DNA of 64,000 bases from Cynocephalus volans (Eukaryota > Chordata > Mammalia > Dermoptera > Cynocephalidae), in contig NC_084469.1 in NCBI RefSeq assembly GCF_027409185.1, positions 99,263,835-99,327,834 on the forward strand, given 5' to 3'. The translations under genes and the position numbers were made by a program. The notes below the pieces were generated by a model. That model ran no database searches. It saw only the letters and a list, made by a program, of their open reading frames with translations, and was not told the DNA's origin. Positions 23,758 to 33,639 of the stretch are shown piece by piece (within the stretch, counting starts at the first letter, position 1; every line of letters begins with the position of its first letter).

Positions 23758-25796
23758 GAATAAGCAAGTTCCAGTCAAGATGGCGGAATAGACTGTCCCC
23801 AGCGTCACTCTCTCCCACAAATCAACCAATTTACAACTATAAAAATGTAACATCAGTCGAGCTGGGGCCGCTGGAGCTCAGGGAAAGAGGAGGAGAGACC
23901 TACGGAGTTCATGAAGGCAGCAGAAACCACAAAGAGAGGAAGAAAAAACTGCTCTGTTTTGAGCTGCAGCTGCTTTAAGGCTCGAGCTGCTGAGTGCATG
24001 GAGCAGGAGCTGGCAGAAGCAGCTGTGCCCTTCAGATGGAGTTGAAGGAGGTGGCAGGGGAGAAGAGGCACTTAGTGGCCCCCAGGACAGCAAGACCACT
24101 AATAGGGTTCCCGTGGACCCACTCAGGAGCAAGGAGCCAGAACAGCTGAAAAAGGGGAGCCATTCAGAGGCTGGTGAGTTATCGCAAGGGACCGGTATAT
24201 GGTCCATCCCATGGGAAGTGTTTGGAGAATGGGTGGTGCGGGAGACAGACCCACCAGGAGAACACTGGACAGAGCAAGGAGAGCCAGTCTGCCCCCCAAT
24301 CAGCACAGAACCACCCAGCGGAGACTGGTCGGGAATGCAGAATTGCATGGGGTGCAGTTTGATGAAAAAACTCAGGCCCACATCAGAGTTTCTACACAAC
24401 TCAGGTGAACCAGGTCTCTGGAGAGCTTGAATACCTATAATGTCCACCATTAAACCCTGAGCTGCACAAAAAAGCCTTCCCTAGGGAAACAGCAGCAAAG
24501 CAACAATTTAACTCAACCACACAGCTCAAGTTCTGGTTCCCCTATTTTAGAAGTAAGCAAAGAACAAAAAATTAGTTCCGGACCAGGCATATCACCAGTG
24601 CCTTGGGACCTGCCAGGGGACATGAGGCATGGAGAAAGGGACCAGACCCCTGCCCACAGCCACTCACACTGCCAGCATCTTGGGGCCTGCCCAGGGACTC
24701 GAGGCATGGAGAAGGGGACTGGATACCCTGCACACAACCAGGCACACCACCAATGTCTCAGAGCCCTGCCCAGGGACCAGAGACCTAGGGCAAGGGACCA
24801 GACCCCCCTCCCCCAACCAAGCACACCATGCCAGCATCTCAGGGCCCACCCAGTGACCCAAGGCATGGATCCGGGGCCTGGACCCCCTCCCACAACCAGA
24901 CACACCATGCCAGTATCTTGGGGCCCACTGAGGGACTGGACCCCCCCCAGACAACCAGCCACGCTGTGCCAGTGTCTCAGGGCCTACCTAGGGACCCGAG
25001 ACATGGAGAAGGGGGCTGAACCCCCCTCCCATAACCAGGCACACTGTGCCAGCACCTCAGGGCCTGCTGGGGTACCTGTGGCATGGACCAGGATCTGGGA
25101 ACTGGACCACCGCTCCCACAACCAGGCACACCACCAGCACCTCAGGGCCCCACCCAGGGGCCCAGGATATGGAACCAGGGACCGGATGCCCCGCTCACAA
25201 CCAGGCACACTGCCAGTACCTCGGGGCCCACCCCGGGACCTGAAGCATGGATCTGCGGACCGGACACTCCCCACAACCAGGCACACCACCAGCACAAAGG
25301 AACATACCAAAAACATCACCTCCATGTGGGTGGCCCACCACAGCCACCACAATAACCGTGGCTGCCATGAAAGCAGCTAGACACCACAACCACCACTCAG
25401 ATGGTCCGCCAGGCACTGGAGACAAAAGGAGAGTCACCAGCAGAGAAAAAAGAAGAGGTCATCTCTCCCCACAAAGCCCATTTCAGAGTGACAGAAGAAG
25501 CATCTGCTCTATGATGATATTGGGGGACCTGATCACACCTCTCAGCATTGGACAGATCATCTAGGCAGCAAATCAACAGAGTAACGATTATTCCTTAAGA
25601 GGGAGAAAAGAAATCTAGGGTAATTAGAGGGGGAGAGGGGAGGGAGACGGGGGTGGTGAGAGATTGGACAAGGGGCACAAAGAAAAATTATGATTTGTAA
25701 CAATATATATGCTAGTAATATTGATTTAATCAACATATCTCAATGATGAACCCCGAAAATATGTATAATCAATTTTGATTCAATAAAAAATTTTTT
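23758..25796 (+). mobile_element. Composite non-autonomous L1-derived element with VNTR, copy 1
   Basis: The 2.04-kb insertion is flanked by the perfect 13-bp duplication AAATGATCCTTAC at 23,745-23,757 and 25,797-25,809. Order: L1 5'-UTR-like head from 23,774 with a YY1-type CAAGATGGCGG; GC-rich VNTR at 24,582-25,274 (about nine units of mostly 78-80 bp); a linker at 25,275-25,520; a scrap of L1 ORF2 endonuclease sequence (GGGGGACCTGATCACACCTC to about 25,585); then an L1 3'-UTR ending in CAATAAAAAA. ORF1, reverse transcriptase and the rest of ORF2 are absent. It would depend on L1 proteins in trans. The same joints occur in the second copy, so it behaves as a family. The head plus VNTR may simply be this genome's L1 5'-UTR. 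Confidence 0.85.
24582..25300. repeat. VNTR of composite element, ~9 units of mostly 78-80 bp
   Basis: Units begin AACCAGGCACACCACCAGCA, continue CTCAGGGCCCACCCAGGGAC and end GGACC...CCCCTCCCAC. Lengths run from about 59 to 88 bp. The array ends with a partial unit at 25,275-25,300. Long open frames here follow from the repeat. Confidence 0.9.
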
Positions 25797-26083
25797 AAAT
25801 GATCCTTACAATACAGAACACAGATACCAGGGCAATACTCTCAAGTCACTTTGACTATAATAAAGAGATGAAAATGGATAGATATTTGAAGATAGGTGTT
25901 CCCTCTGCTCTGAAGGTGAGCAAGCTTTTTAACACGTGAGCAGCACAGAACTCCCGAGCTCCATCAAACTCAGGATGCTTCCATTTAATATATTATTCTT
26001 AAAAAGTACAGTTTGGTCACTAGGAAAGACTGAACAAAAATGATTGCCCTCCCCCCAAACAGCAACCAAAATAGCTCTAATCA

Positions 26084-26121
26084 CCCCAACTACTTCCCTG
26101 TTTTTTAGGAAGTAGTTGGGG
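26084..26121. other. Perfect 14-bp inverted repeat with 10-nt loop
   Basis: CCCCAACTACTTCC at 26,084-26,097 is the exact reverse complement of GGAAGTAGTTGGGG at 26,108-26,121. It lies within what would be the 3'-UTR side of the NUS1 retrocopy. Confidence 0.85.
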
Positions 26122-26414
26122 CCAAAGAATTTTAAGTCTTAAATTTCAGCTCCGGAAGCACTGCTGTTATTTGCTCAAAGTTGCAGGTCTCCGTATTTCC
26201 CTCTCCAATACTTCCTCCATTTATAAGTTTATTTCCATAGACACACATGTGCACACACACACTCACACTCACTCTCAAGTAAGACACTTTTTCATATTTG
26301 TTGATAAATCATGAGAATATGAACTAGGTGTGTACAGGGTTTCACGGGTGCTTTGTAAGCATCAGAGTCACTTGGGTCCTTTTCTCCAAAAGTCTGAAAT
26401 CAAATTACCCAACC

Positions 26415-27050
26415 AGGGATCACTACTTTCCCACACGCTGTTCACAGGCTGCATATGGATGAAGGGCAGAGAAAAAGTCCTCATAACTAATGTTTAGGTA
26501 GAAGGGCAAAGAGACGATCTCAGTCAATCTGATGAGCCAGGGAAGAAAGCCTCATGTGCTGTCCACAGGACCAAACTTCAATACTAAATGATCACAATCA
26601 GGATTAGTTACCATTTGAACTAAGCAAACTGATTAACGTATCTACATACAAATCTGTGGATCTCTTCTGCTGCTGGGCTACGAACTGGCAAGAGTCCTGA
26701 GCAGCAATCACAATATCTGCTTCCATCTTCTGGGGACAGCACCTTCACTGCCAAATGACAATTAATCATCATTACTATTTGCAAACTCTGGCGAGTATTT
26801 GGAACAATCTAAGTCAAAAAGTTCCTGCTGCTGTTTTAAAATCTCATCCATCAATCTGGAATTATTTCTTTTGAAAATTCCTCGGTGGCCGTAGATGCTA
26901 ACGTAGGAGATGCCCACGGCCATGCACCACACCACGAAGCTGGCGATGTCCCCAGAAGCTGGGCTCCTGCTGCTCCTCAGTGATCACCCAGCCCATGTGC
27001 ACAGGCAGCTTCTTCTCTTCCTCTTGCCCACACCTGCAATGCGACGGCCT
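26415..27050 (-). pseudogene. NUS1: NUS1 (Nogo-B receptor) processed pseudogene
   Basis: The minus strand reads the NUS1 protein from its KLPVHMG region to its C-terminal YAACEQR(V)GK without introns. NUS1 is the DHDDS partner in cis-prenyltransferase, at the ER membrane. Recognisable pieces are [12 protein letters not shown], then [20 protein letters not shown] (shifted one frame by a single-base change near 26,955), [33 protein letters not shown], and after a small deletion with a stop at about 26,762, [11 protein letters not shown] and [12 protein letters not shown]. Further stops lie in the C-terminal third, although the [14 protein letters not shown] and NIS words remain. The N-terminal GC-rich part is truncated or unrecognisable beyond about 27,050. 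The 3'-UTR probably continues toward 25,810. It is not expected to be functional. Confidence 0.9.
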
Positions 27051-27329
27051 TTTCCCTGCCCCCAAACCCCTTCCCACCTGCGACACGTCACTCGCCCCCC
27101 TGCTACCTTCCTTCTCCCTTGGCAGCCCCACCCTGGAGAGTGCCAGGATTTTACCTTTTGATTGATTCAAAAGTATTGAATCAAGACTCTTGATGTAAAC
27201 AGCCCCTCCAATAGTGTTACCATCTCACTGAGCCATGAAGTCTGTCTGCACACTTTGTGCAGCTGGTGCTGGTATGACCCTTTCTGTCCCACCAGGCCCT
27301 TCCGAGATGGAATTTCCCAAGTGGAGTGT

Positions 27330-27605
27330 GGAGGATGTAATGAGCTGAATAGCGTCTGCCAAATCTTCACATCTGCTCAGAACCTCAAATGTAATTAAAG
27401 ATCTGAAGATGGAGTTACCCTGGATTTAGTGTGGACCCTAAATTCAATGACTGGTATCCTCACAAGAGGAAAGTCCACAGAGACACTCAGGAATAAGACC
27501 GTATGAAAGGCAGAAACAGACTTCGGAGTAGTCCTTCCATAAGCCACGGAATTCCAAGAAGTACAAGAGACAAGGGAAAGTTCTCCACTGTTGGTAAACT
27601 GAATC
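27330..27605 (+). mobile_element. Old LTR, MaLR-like
   Basis: AATGAGCTGAATAGCGTCTGCC, then CAGAACCTCAAATGTAATT, CTGGATTTAGTGTGGACCCTAAATTC, CTGGTATCCTCACAAGAGG and ATAAGACCGTATGAAAGGCAGA follow the order of MLT/MST-type LTRs. About 27,605-29,155 otherwise shows only minor repeats. Confidence 0.6.
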
Positions 27606-28011
27606 AATTTTACGACTATTCACTGTCACTCAAAGCACCAAACCTTAATAGTTCTGTTCTTAAAAATTCTAATTATCACATGGCTTATCACATGGAAGAC
27701 CATCAGCCACTCACACACTCTGTCCTTTAAATTTCCCAGGTCCCCGATGATCACAAACCCTAAGTCCATCAGGTTTTCAGTGTAACTCAGCAAAATCGTT
27801 GGCTACATCTGAGAATCAGTCTGGAATAATTTACATGCATGGGAGAGAAAACTAAAATCAAGTTAAATAATTTCATACAAAAGGAGAGGAGGAAAGAAAA
27901 GATTCATTGGAGGAAGTGATTGGCTCACCTAATTAGACTTGAGTAGATTATGTCCAGGCACAAATACTTACAGTACACAAGTGAGGGGGTCAGATACAAG
28001 TCTGGTTGTGA

Positions 28012-28090
28012 CCACCCCACCATGCCCACCCCCCATGCCCACCCCCGATGCCCACCCACATGCCCCACCGTGCCCACCCCCCATGCCTAC
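28012..28090. repeat. Short (CCCACCCCCCATG)n minisatellite
   Basis: About six imperfect copies of an 11-14-bp ATGCCCACC(C)CC unit. Confidence 0.8.
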
Positions 28091-28759
28091 CATGCTCTCC
28101 TCCCAGGTGGCCTAACACCCTGGCAGCTGCTCTTACACTCTTTCCCCCCTCAGCTCCACTTCCCAGAACTCCAGGTGGGGCAAAAAGAAATCCTGTGTTA
28201 TTATCCCATTCCATCTCCCTTTATTTCCAATAAAGAGTTCTGTGCTTGGATTCCATTGGCCCGAAGAGGGCCATTTGATATCCCCTGACTCCGAACATTG
28301 GGAGAAGTGGGATTAAAATATGCAGATTTGCTCACCGTGGAGTCAAGCGCACAGCAAACCTGTGTTAAATCCATAGCCTGTTGTCAGGAGGCACCGGCAC
28401 CATTTTCCACCTCTACTCACTCTCTGCCCTTCTGCTTCCAATTCACTTTTTGACCCTCTACCATCAGCCTTCCTCCCCCACCACTGCTACAACTCGCCTA
28501 TCAAAAGTTCTTCAAGGAAGTCCAGAAAATGCCGGATTCTTCCAAGCCCATCAGTCATTTTGCTTCTTGGCCTAGTGAAACTCTCTCCATCTGATTTCTG
28601 TGTCATGGCACTTTTATTCCACAAAGTACGTGTTCATCGCATGTTTATCGTAATTCCTCTGTGTCTTATGCTGGGAGCAAGTGAACGAGTGACCTCAGCT
28701 CAGGATCTAGTGTGAAGACAAAGCCAGAGGTCTGGCTGCCAAGTTTGTCTCAGTAAAAA

Positions 28760-28845
28760 ATGTTCCCAATAAGAGGAATGGGTAAAGGGACGTGAAAATC
28801 AGCTACAATATATATTGGGAAGTTAAAAAAGTAAATAAAAATAAA
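28760..28845 (+). mobile_element. Very short L1 3'-end insertion
   Basis: GAGGAATGGGTAAAGGGACG through GTAAATAAAAATAAAA equals the terminal part of the L1 end at 19,880-19,950. Near-identical AAAA(T/C)GTTCCC flanks both sides. Confidence 0.6.
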
Positions 28846-29159
28846 ACGTTCCCCAAATCATGTTCATTGTTCAGAACCTAAGATCAAATTTATAAAAACT
28901 AGCCCTACATAATTTTTAGATAAGGAGATTGTAGGTATTATACGTGTTACTTTATTATTTGAAAATGTCCTATATCTAAATTAGCATATGGCAAAAAAGA
29001 AAAACATGATGGAATTTATGTTAAAATTAGATGTAAAAGTAACCTTAATAAAATAAGATTTTTATAAAATCAAATTACCATAACATTAAAAGAATCTCCT
29101 TGGAGTAGGTATCATCTCTTCTTTGAATATAAGCATTATAAGGAAAAATGAAATGTAAG

Positions 29160-29492
29160 TACAGTCATTGCTCCGTATCCATGGATTCCACGTCCATGGA
29201 TTCAACCAACTGCAAATTGAAATATTCAAAAAATTGCTTTGTACTGAACACATACAGATTTTTTTCTTGTCTTTATTCCCTAAACCACACAGCATAAAAA
29301 CTATTTGCACAGCATTTGCATTGCATTATGTTTTATAAGTAATCTGGAGATGATTTAAGGTATATGGGACGTCGTGCAAAGGTTATATGCAAATACTGCA
29401 CCGTTTTATATAAGGGATTTGAGAATCTGTAGATTTTCATATCCATGGGAAGTCCTGAAACCAATCCACCACGAATACCAAGAGATGACTGT
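29160..29492. mobile_element. Tigger/MER2-type DNA transposon remnant
   Basis: Termini are inverted: TACAGTCATTGCTCCGTATCCATGG at the left against CATGGGAAGTC...GAGATGACTGTA at the right. Internal CCATGGATTCAACCAACTGC and TATATAAGGGATTTGAG words fit TcMar-Tigger MITEs. Confidence 0.75.
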
Positions 29493-29820
29493 ATAAAACA
29501 GTAAATAATCCCTCAGGCTAGATTACCCAAGTAGACTTCAATATAAATGAATTAAATTCACTGTGAACAGAAATTGCACACTTACAAATAAAGATGTCCT
29601 TTCTCCTCACTTGAAACCTAATCTCTCACCCACAAAACCATCCACTCTTCTCACTTTTTGTCTCTTAAAAGACTTTAATGAGGAACAGTTGGGGTATAAC
29701 AAAGGATTGTGGTTAAGGGCAGGAAGGACATTCAAAAGCCAAATAAAACTGAGTCCTTTCTTGGTGAACCTCCTCCAAACAGCTACTCAGCTCCTCCAGC
29801 ATTTTCTTCTAGGTTTCAGA

Positions 29821-30396
29821 TTATTCTCCTTGGCACCTTGCTCTCTCTGCCTCCCTGGCGAGCCTGTCTGCCCTCAGGGCCTCGGCCAGTCTCTTCCTTG
29901 CTTTCCTCACTTTCCATATCTGTCGTTGGATATCTCCAGGTGTCACCTGTTGTCTGCAGAGGGGCTGTGAGAGACCCAGACCTGATTTCAGGACCCCTTC
30001 AGCCCAATCTGAAGACCGCCCGATGGTGGGCTCAGGGCAGGTGTGCAGAACCCCAGCACCAGCTTGGCCTAGGGGTTCACCTGGAATTCCTGGTACAATT
30101 ATATTGAAGGCACTTTCAAAATCAAATGGACTTAAAAGCTCTCCTTCCCTATTGCAGGCCGGGAGTCCCTGCAGTCTCCTGTAGGCACAGACTTGCTGAG
30201 GTTTCTGCAGCTTCTCCTCCCATTGACGGCACCTAACATCACTGTCAGGATGGGAGGTTATTCTAGTCACAGGCTTCTGGAAGATGCAGCTGGTCAACCT
30301 TATAGGGAGTGCACCGGGTCTCCGTTTGGCCTTGGTCACCTGGACTCGTTGTTTCCTCTGTAAAGTCTGGGGCATCTTATTTCTCTTGAGCTTTAC
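29821..30396 (-). CDS. MBD3L2: MBD3L2-like protein, exon 2
   Basis: This 191-codon exon aligns along its whole length with MBD3L2 (KLKRN.MP at its start, then LTSCIF..PVTRI.SHPD..VR, EKLQKPQQVCAYRRLQGL) and ends in the helical WKVRKARKRLAEALRADRLA motif. MBD3-like proteins lack the methyl-CpG-binding domain but keep the MBD2/MBD3 C-terminal region that contacts the NuRD complex, and are mainly germline or early-embryo proteins. The frame is open to the stop at 29,821-29,823 (ends CQGE). An acceptor AG at 30,397-30,398 precedes GTA AAG CTC. A start at the internal Met at 30,375 would instead give an MBD3L1-length protein, so both forms are possible. It looks intact. Confidence 0.9.
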   Translation of the reverse strand, partial: VKLKRNKMPQTLQRKQRVQVTKAKRRPGALPIRLTSCIFQKPVTRITSHPDSDVRCRQWEEKLQKPQQVCAYRRLQGLPACNREGELLSPFDFESAFNIIVPGIPGEPLGQAGAGVLHTCPEPTIGRSSDWAEGVLKSGLGLSQPLCRQQVTPGDIQRQIWKVRKARKRLAEALRADRLAREAERARCQGE

Positions 30397-30499
30397 CTTC
30401 AAAAACAAATGTGAAATTAGAATAAAATGGAAGATGAAAACTGCCAGCTCTGGAGAATTGGCTCCAGCTCATTTGATCTTCCACCCTTCCTTCCCCCCT

Positions 30500-30655
30500 G
30501 GAGCAATGTCTCTCAGATTATGCTGTCCCTCACAGTCACCTGCAGGGTGTGTTAAAACGTAGACTTTTGGAACCCAAGCAGGTCTGGCGTGAGGCCCAAA
30601 CTTTGCATTTCTCTGCACTGCCAGATGCTGCTGGTGCTGCTGACCCAGGCTGCAC
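30500..30655 (-). mobile_element. MER5A-like hAT remnant in the MBD3L intron
   Basis: Antisense MER5A words: CACAGTCACCTGCAGGGTGTGTTAAAA, AGGTCTGGCGTGAGGCCCAAACTTTGCATTTCT, GATGCTGCTGGTGCTGCTG. Confidence 0.75.
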
Positions 30656-31428
30656 ACATTGATGCAGGATCCTGGGACATCAACCAGCTGGTGTGGGTCA
30701 AGGACTGAAAGCTCAAGGTCATGACCCAGTGCCAGTTCCAGACCACTTCTCTCCTCCATCTCCTTTTAGGATGTTACCCTCTTCCCATCCCTGTCACCGT
30801 CAACTACACACATGCTGGTGCCCCGAACCCATCGTCACTGGGACACAGGGGTCTCAAGTCCCCTTGGATCCCAAGACCTCAGATCTCTCTGCATCCCTTT
30901 TTGCTGTGCTTCACATCACACAGTCACCCTGGTTTATTTTAATCTTGGTGAGAGAGAAAAGATGATAAACACAATAGTGAATTTCTAATATATTGTGAGA
31001 TATAAGTGCTGTGTTGAAAGTTAAGGTTGGGGAGTGGAGAGACAGAAGAGAGACAGGAAGACAGAAGAGAAAGAAATTAACTGCAGTTCATGGTGATGAG
31101 GAAAACTGAATTTAAAACAAAAAAGAAGCACATTCTGCTTAAAGAAGTTTCCAGAGAGAGGGACAATTTGAACTGGACAGGACCGAACAATACTCCCCTT
31201 CCAAGTGATGTTATTGATTTAAAAAAAAAAAAAAATTCTGGCCTGTTATCCCAAGAAAGGTTCATGCACAAAAAAGCAAAATATTTTGAATATTACTCCA
31301 CAAATGTTAACACCTAGCTAATAAGTGTTTCCCTAGATATCTTGTTTTAAGAACACTGTCTGCTAACTTAAAGAAGTTTTTAAAAAGGAAAATACAGAAA
31401 CGGATATTCTTGCTGTCTCTGTACTCAC

Positions 31429-31554
31429 CAGAATAGGCTGGTTTGGAAAAGAGGCCGATGGAGGTTTCCCCGGGCTGCAGAGTTTGTCCTGCTGACCCCA
31501 CTCCTGTGACGCAGACAGCCTGTGGCTTGCTGGAAAATGCAGTGACTGCCCCAT
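31429..31554 (-). CDS. MBD3L2: MBD3L2-like protein, exon 1
   Basis: Forty-two codons from ATG at 31,554 end at CTG|GTGAGT (donor at 31,423-31,428), phase 0. The last residues, GKPPSASFPNQPIL, line up with the short first-exon peptide of human MBD3L2 (about 16 residues ending before KLKRN), so joining to exon 2 gives PIL-VKLKRN in frame. Total length would be 233 residues, a little longer than human MBD3L2. An in-frame upstream ATG at 31,593 would add 13 residues. The intron is 1.03 kb. The extra N-terminal residues are unusual and make the start uncertain. Confidence 0.7.
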
Positions 31555-31794
31555 CAAGTCCCCTTTTATAGAGGAAGACAGCGGATAAGCCAATCAGTGC
31601 GTAATTCTCAGGAGACATCCCATCTCCTATGCTTGGGATTTGAGGGACTCCTAAATCTTCATAAAGAAACAAACAAAAAAAATGAGGTGCTATTGACTGT
31701 CAGATACTGCTGGTAGATGAAAAAGTTTAATACATTTGTGTGAGGAGGCGTGTAGTATTTGCAGTTAATATCAGCATTTTATTTTGGAATTTTT

Positions 31795-31935
31795 TAATTT
31801 TTAATTGACAGATAATAATTGTGTATATTTATAGGGTAAAATGTAAAGTTTTGATCTGTGTATACATTGCAGGTTTATTCAATCACGGTGATTAACATAT
31901 CCATCACCTCACCTAAAGGTATTATTAATGTCAGC
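31795..31935 (-). mobile_element. Antisense L1 3'-UTR fragment
   Basis: TTAATTGACAGATAATAATTGTGTATAT through GATTAACATATCCATCACCTCACC is the reverse of the old L1 3'-UTR. About 31,940-32,930 is AT-rich, with a degenerate SINE tail at 32,065-32,130 and the hairpin at 32,423. Confidence 0.65.
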
Positions 31936-32422
31936 CTTTTAAATGTTTCCTTTTTCTCCCACAATTTCAATGTCTTTGAAGGCATTCTATATAAATAGGA
32001 ATGAGAGTTTCTATGCATATAAATTTTCGTACAACATAGGCTTTAATAAGAAAACAGTTAAAGACCCATTTAAATGCTCACACCAAATTCCTGGTTTTAT
32101 CCCTGTACTGGCCAGCAAAAAATAAAAATGAATGAAGATTAAAAATAAAAATAAAACTACAATCTACGGAATACATCACACAGCTATTAAAAAGCAATGA
32201 CTATTTCGTGTTTCAACAATTCATGTTGTTACCGGTAAATTTGAGATTGTTTCAAACATTTTCAACCAGTTTGAGACTCTTACTCTTTTCCTATGCTTTG
32301 ATCTAACTCATTAATGTTCCTTTAGACTCTTTACTTGACTTTTTTTTTCCCCCTGCCCCTCTGGCTAACTTTGAATTAAATATTTTATTATTTAATAGTT
32401 TCCTCTGTAAATATGTTTGTTA

Positions 32423-32458
32423 AAATCACATACAAATCTTTGTATTTGTATGTGATTT
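32423..32458. other. 15-bp perfect AT-rich inverted repeat, 6-nt loop
   Basis: AAATCACATACAAAT (32,423-32,437) pairs with ATTTGTATGTGATTT (32,444-32,458) around CTTTGT. A second near-palindrome (TGATTTAATCA...TGATTAAATCA) follows at once. Confidence 0.85.
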
Positions 32459-32931
32459 AATCATATAGTTCCACCGATGATTAAATCATGAATCCTTTAC
32501 TTAATAGATACGTTTACTTATTTTTAACACCTTCTCCCTCAAATGCTAATACCTTAAAAGACTTTTATTTCTATTTTTACCTTTCCTGATGTTTGTATTA
32601 CTGTTATCAAGCATTTTGATTCTGCATATTTTTTATCTCCATAAGGCATTTCTAGTGTCACTGCATAAAACAATTTTGATTTATATTTATCTATATATTA
32701 TTCTTTCTATATTTCTTCATTCCTTCCTGCATTTCCCGTTTTCAATCTGAGATTATTTTCCTTTGGACTTAAGAACACACTTTATTTTTGGGTTTTGGGG
32801 GTGGTTTTTTGTTTGTTTGTTTGTTTTTTCTGATTCAAGGCTGCTAACAACAAAACGTTTCAGGTTAAGTTTTTCTTAAGGTGTCTTTATTTGGGGGCAA
32901 TCTTGCTTCTGGGCATAGAATTCTGGTTAGA

Positions 32932-32962
<31 letters not shown>

Positions 32963-32984
32963 GCATTTTAAAAATAATGTTTCA

Positions 32985-33150
32985 GACTGGCCCGTGGCTC
33001 ACTTGGGAGAGTGCGGTGCTGATAACACCAAGGCCCCGGGTTCAGATCCCTATATAGGGATGGCCAGTTGCCCACTGGCTGAGGGTGGTGCTGACAACAC
33101 CAAGTCAAGGGTTAAGATCCCCTTACTGGTCATCTTTAAAAAAAAAAAAG
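32985..33150 (+). mobile_element. CYN-like dimeric tRNA-derived SINE
   Basis: Monomer 1 carries GTGGCTCACTTGGGAGAGTG and GGTTCAGATCC; monomer 2 carries ACTGGCTGAGGGTGGTGCTG and GGTTAAGATCC, followed by poly(A). AATGTTTCA flanks both ends (32,976-32,984 and 33,151-33,159). The GGTGCTGATAACACCAAGG arm resembles the anticodon arm of tRNA-Ile. A further SINE tail (GGCCAGCCGCC) adjoins at 33,170. Confidence 0.9.
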
Positions 33151-33639
33151 AATGTTTCATTCCCAATATAGGCCAGCCGCCCCCCAAAATTTTTTAAATA
33201 AATAAATATAGTGTTACATTGGTGTCTATCTTACTTTTTTCTTATATTGAGATGCCAGCTGTCAGTCTTTTTTCTTGCTTATTTGGCCTCTGTATTCTCT
33301 AAAATCTTTCTCGTTATTTTTGATTTTTCAACCATGATATAGTTCATCGTTGCTTCCCGTGCATTTACCTTGCTTAGGGAATGTGGACTTAATTGAATCT
33401 GTTTGTTGATGTGTTTCATCAACTTGGAACGTGCTTGCACAATCTCATTTCGGATGTTCATTCTTCCTCAAGTTCTCTCTGGCCCCCTTTTAATCATACT
33501 CCACTTGTCTTTCAACTCTCTCCTGAATTTTCCAGTGTTATTCATCTGGTGCTTTTGTTGGGATATTTATTCTTGCTCTGCCTTCCAATTTACTAATCCA
33601 GTGTTTTGCTGGATTCAATCTATTCTTAATTTCTTACGT

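Noticed and set aside
24582-25300. CRISPR-like array
   Set aside because: Repeats are direct, long, GC-rich and without unique spacers; the genome is mammalian.
24598-25380. 260-codon Pro/Gly/His-rich frame
   Set aside because: It is the VNTR of the composite element read through; units of different length would change frame.
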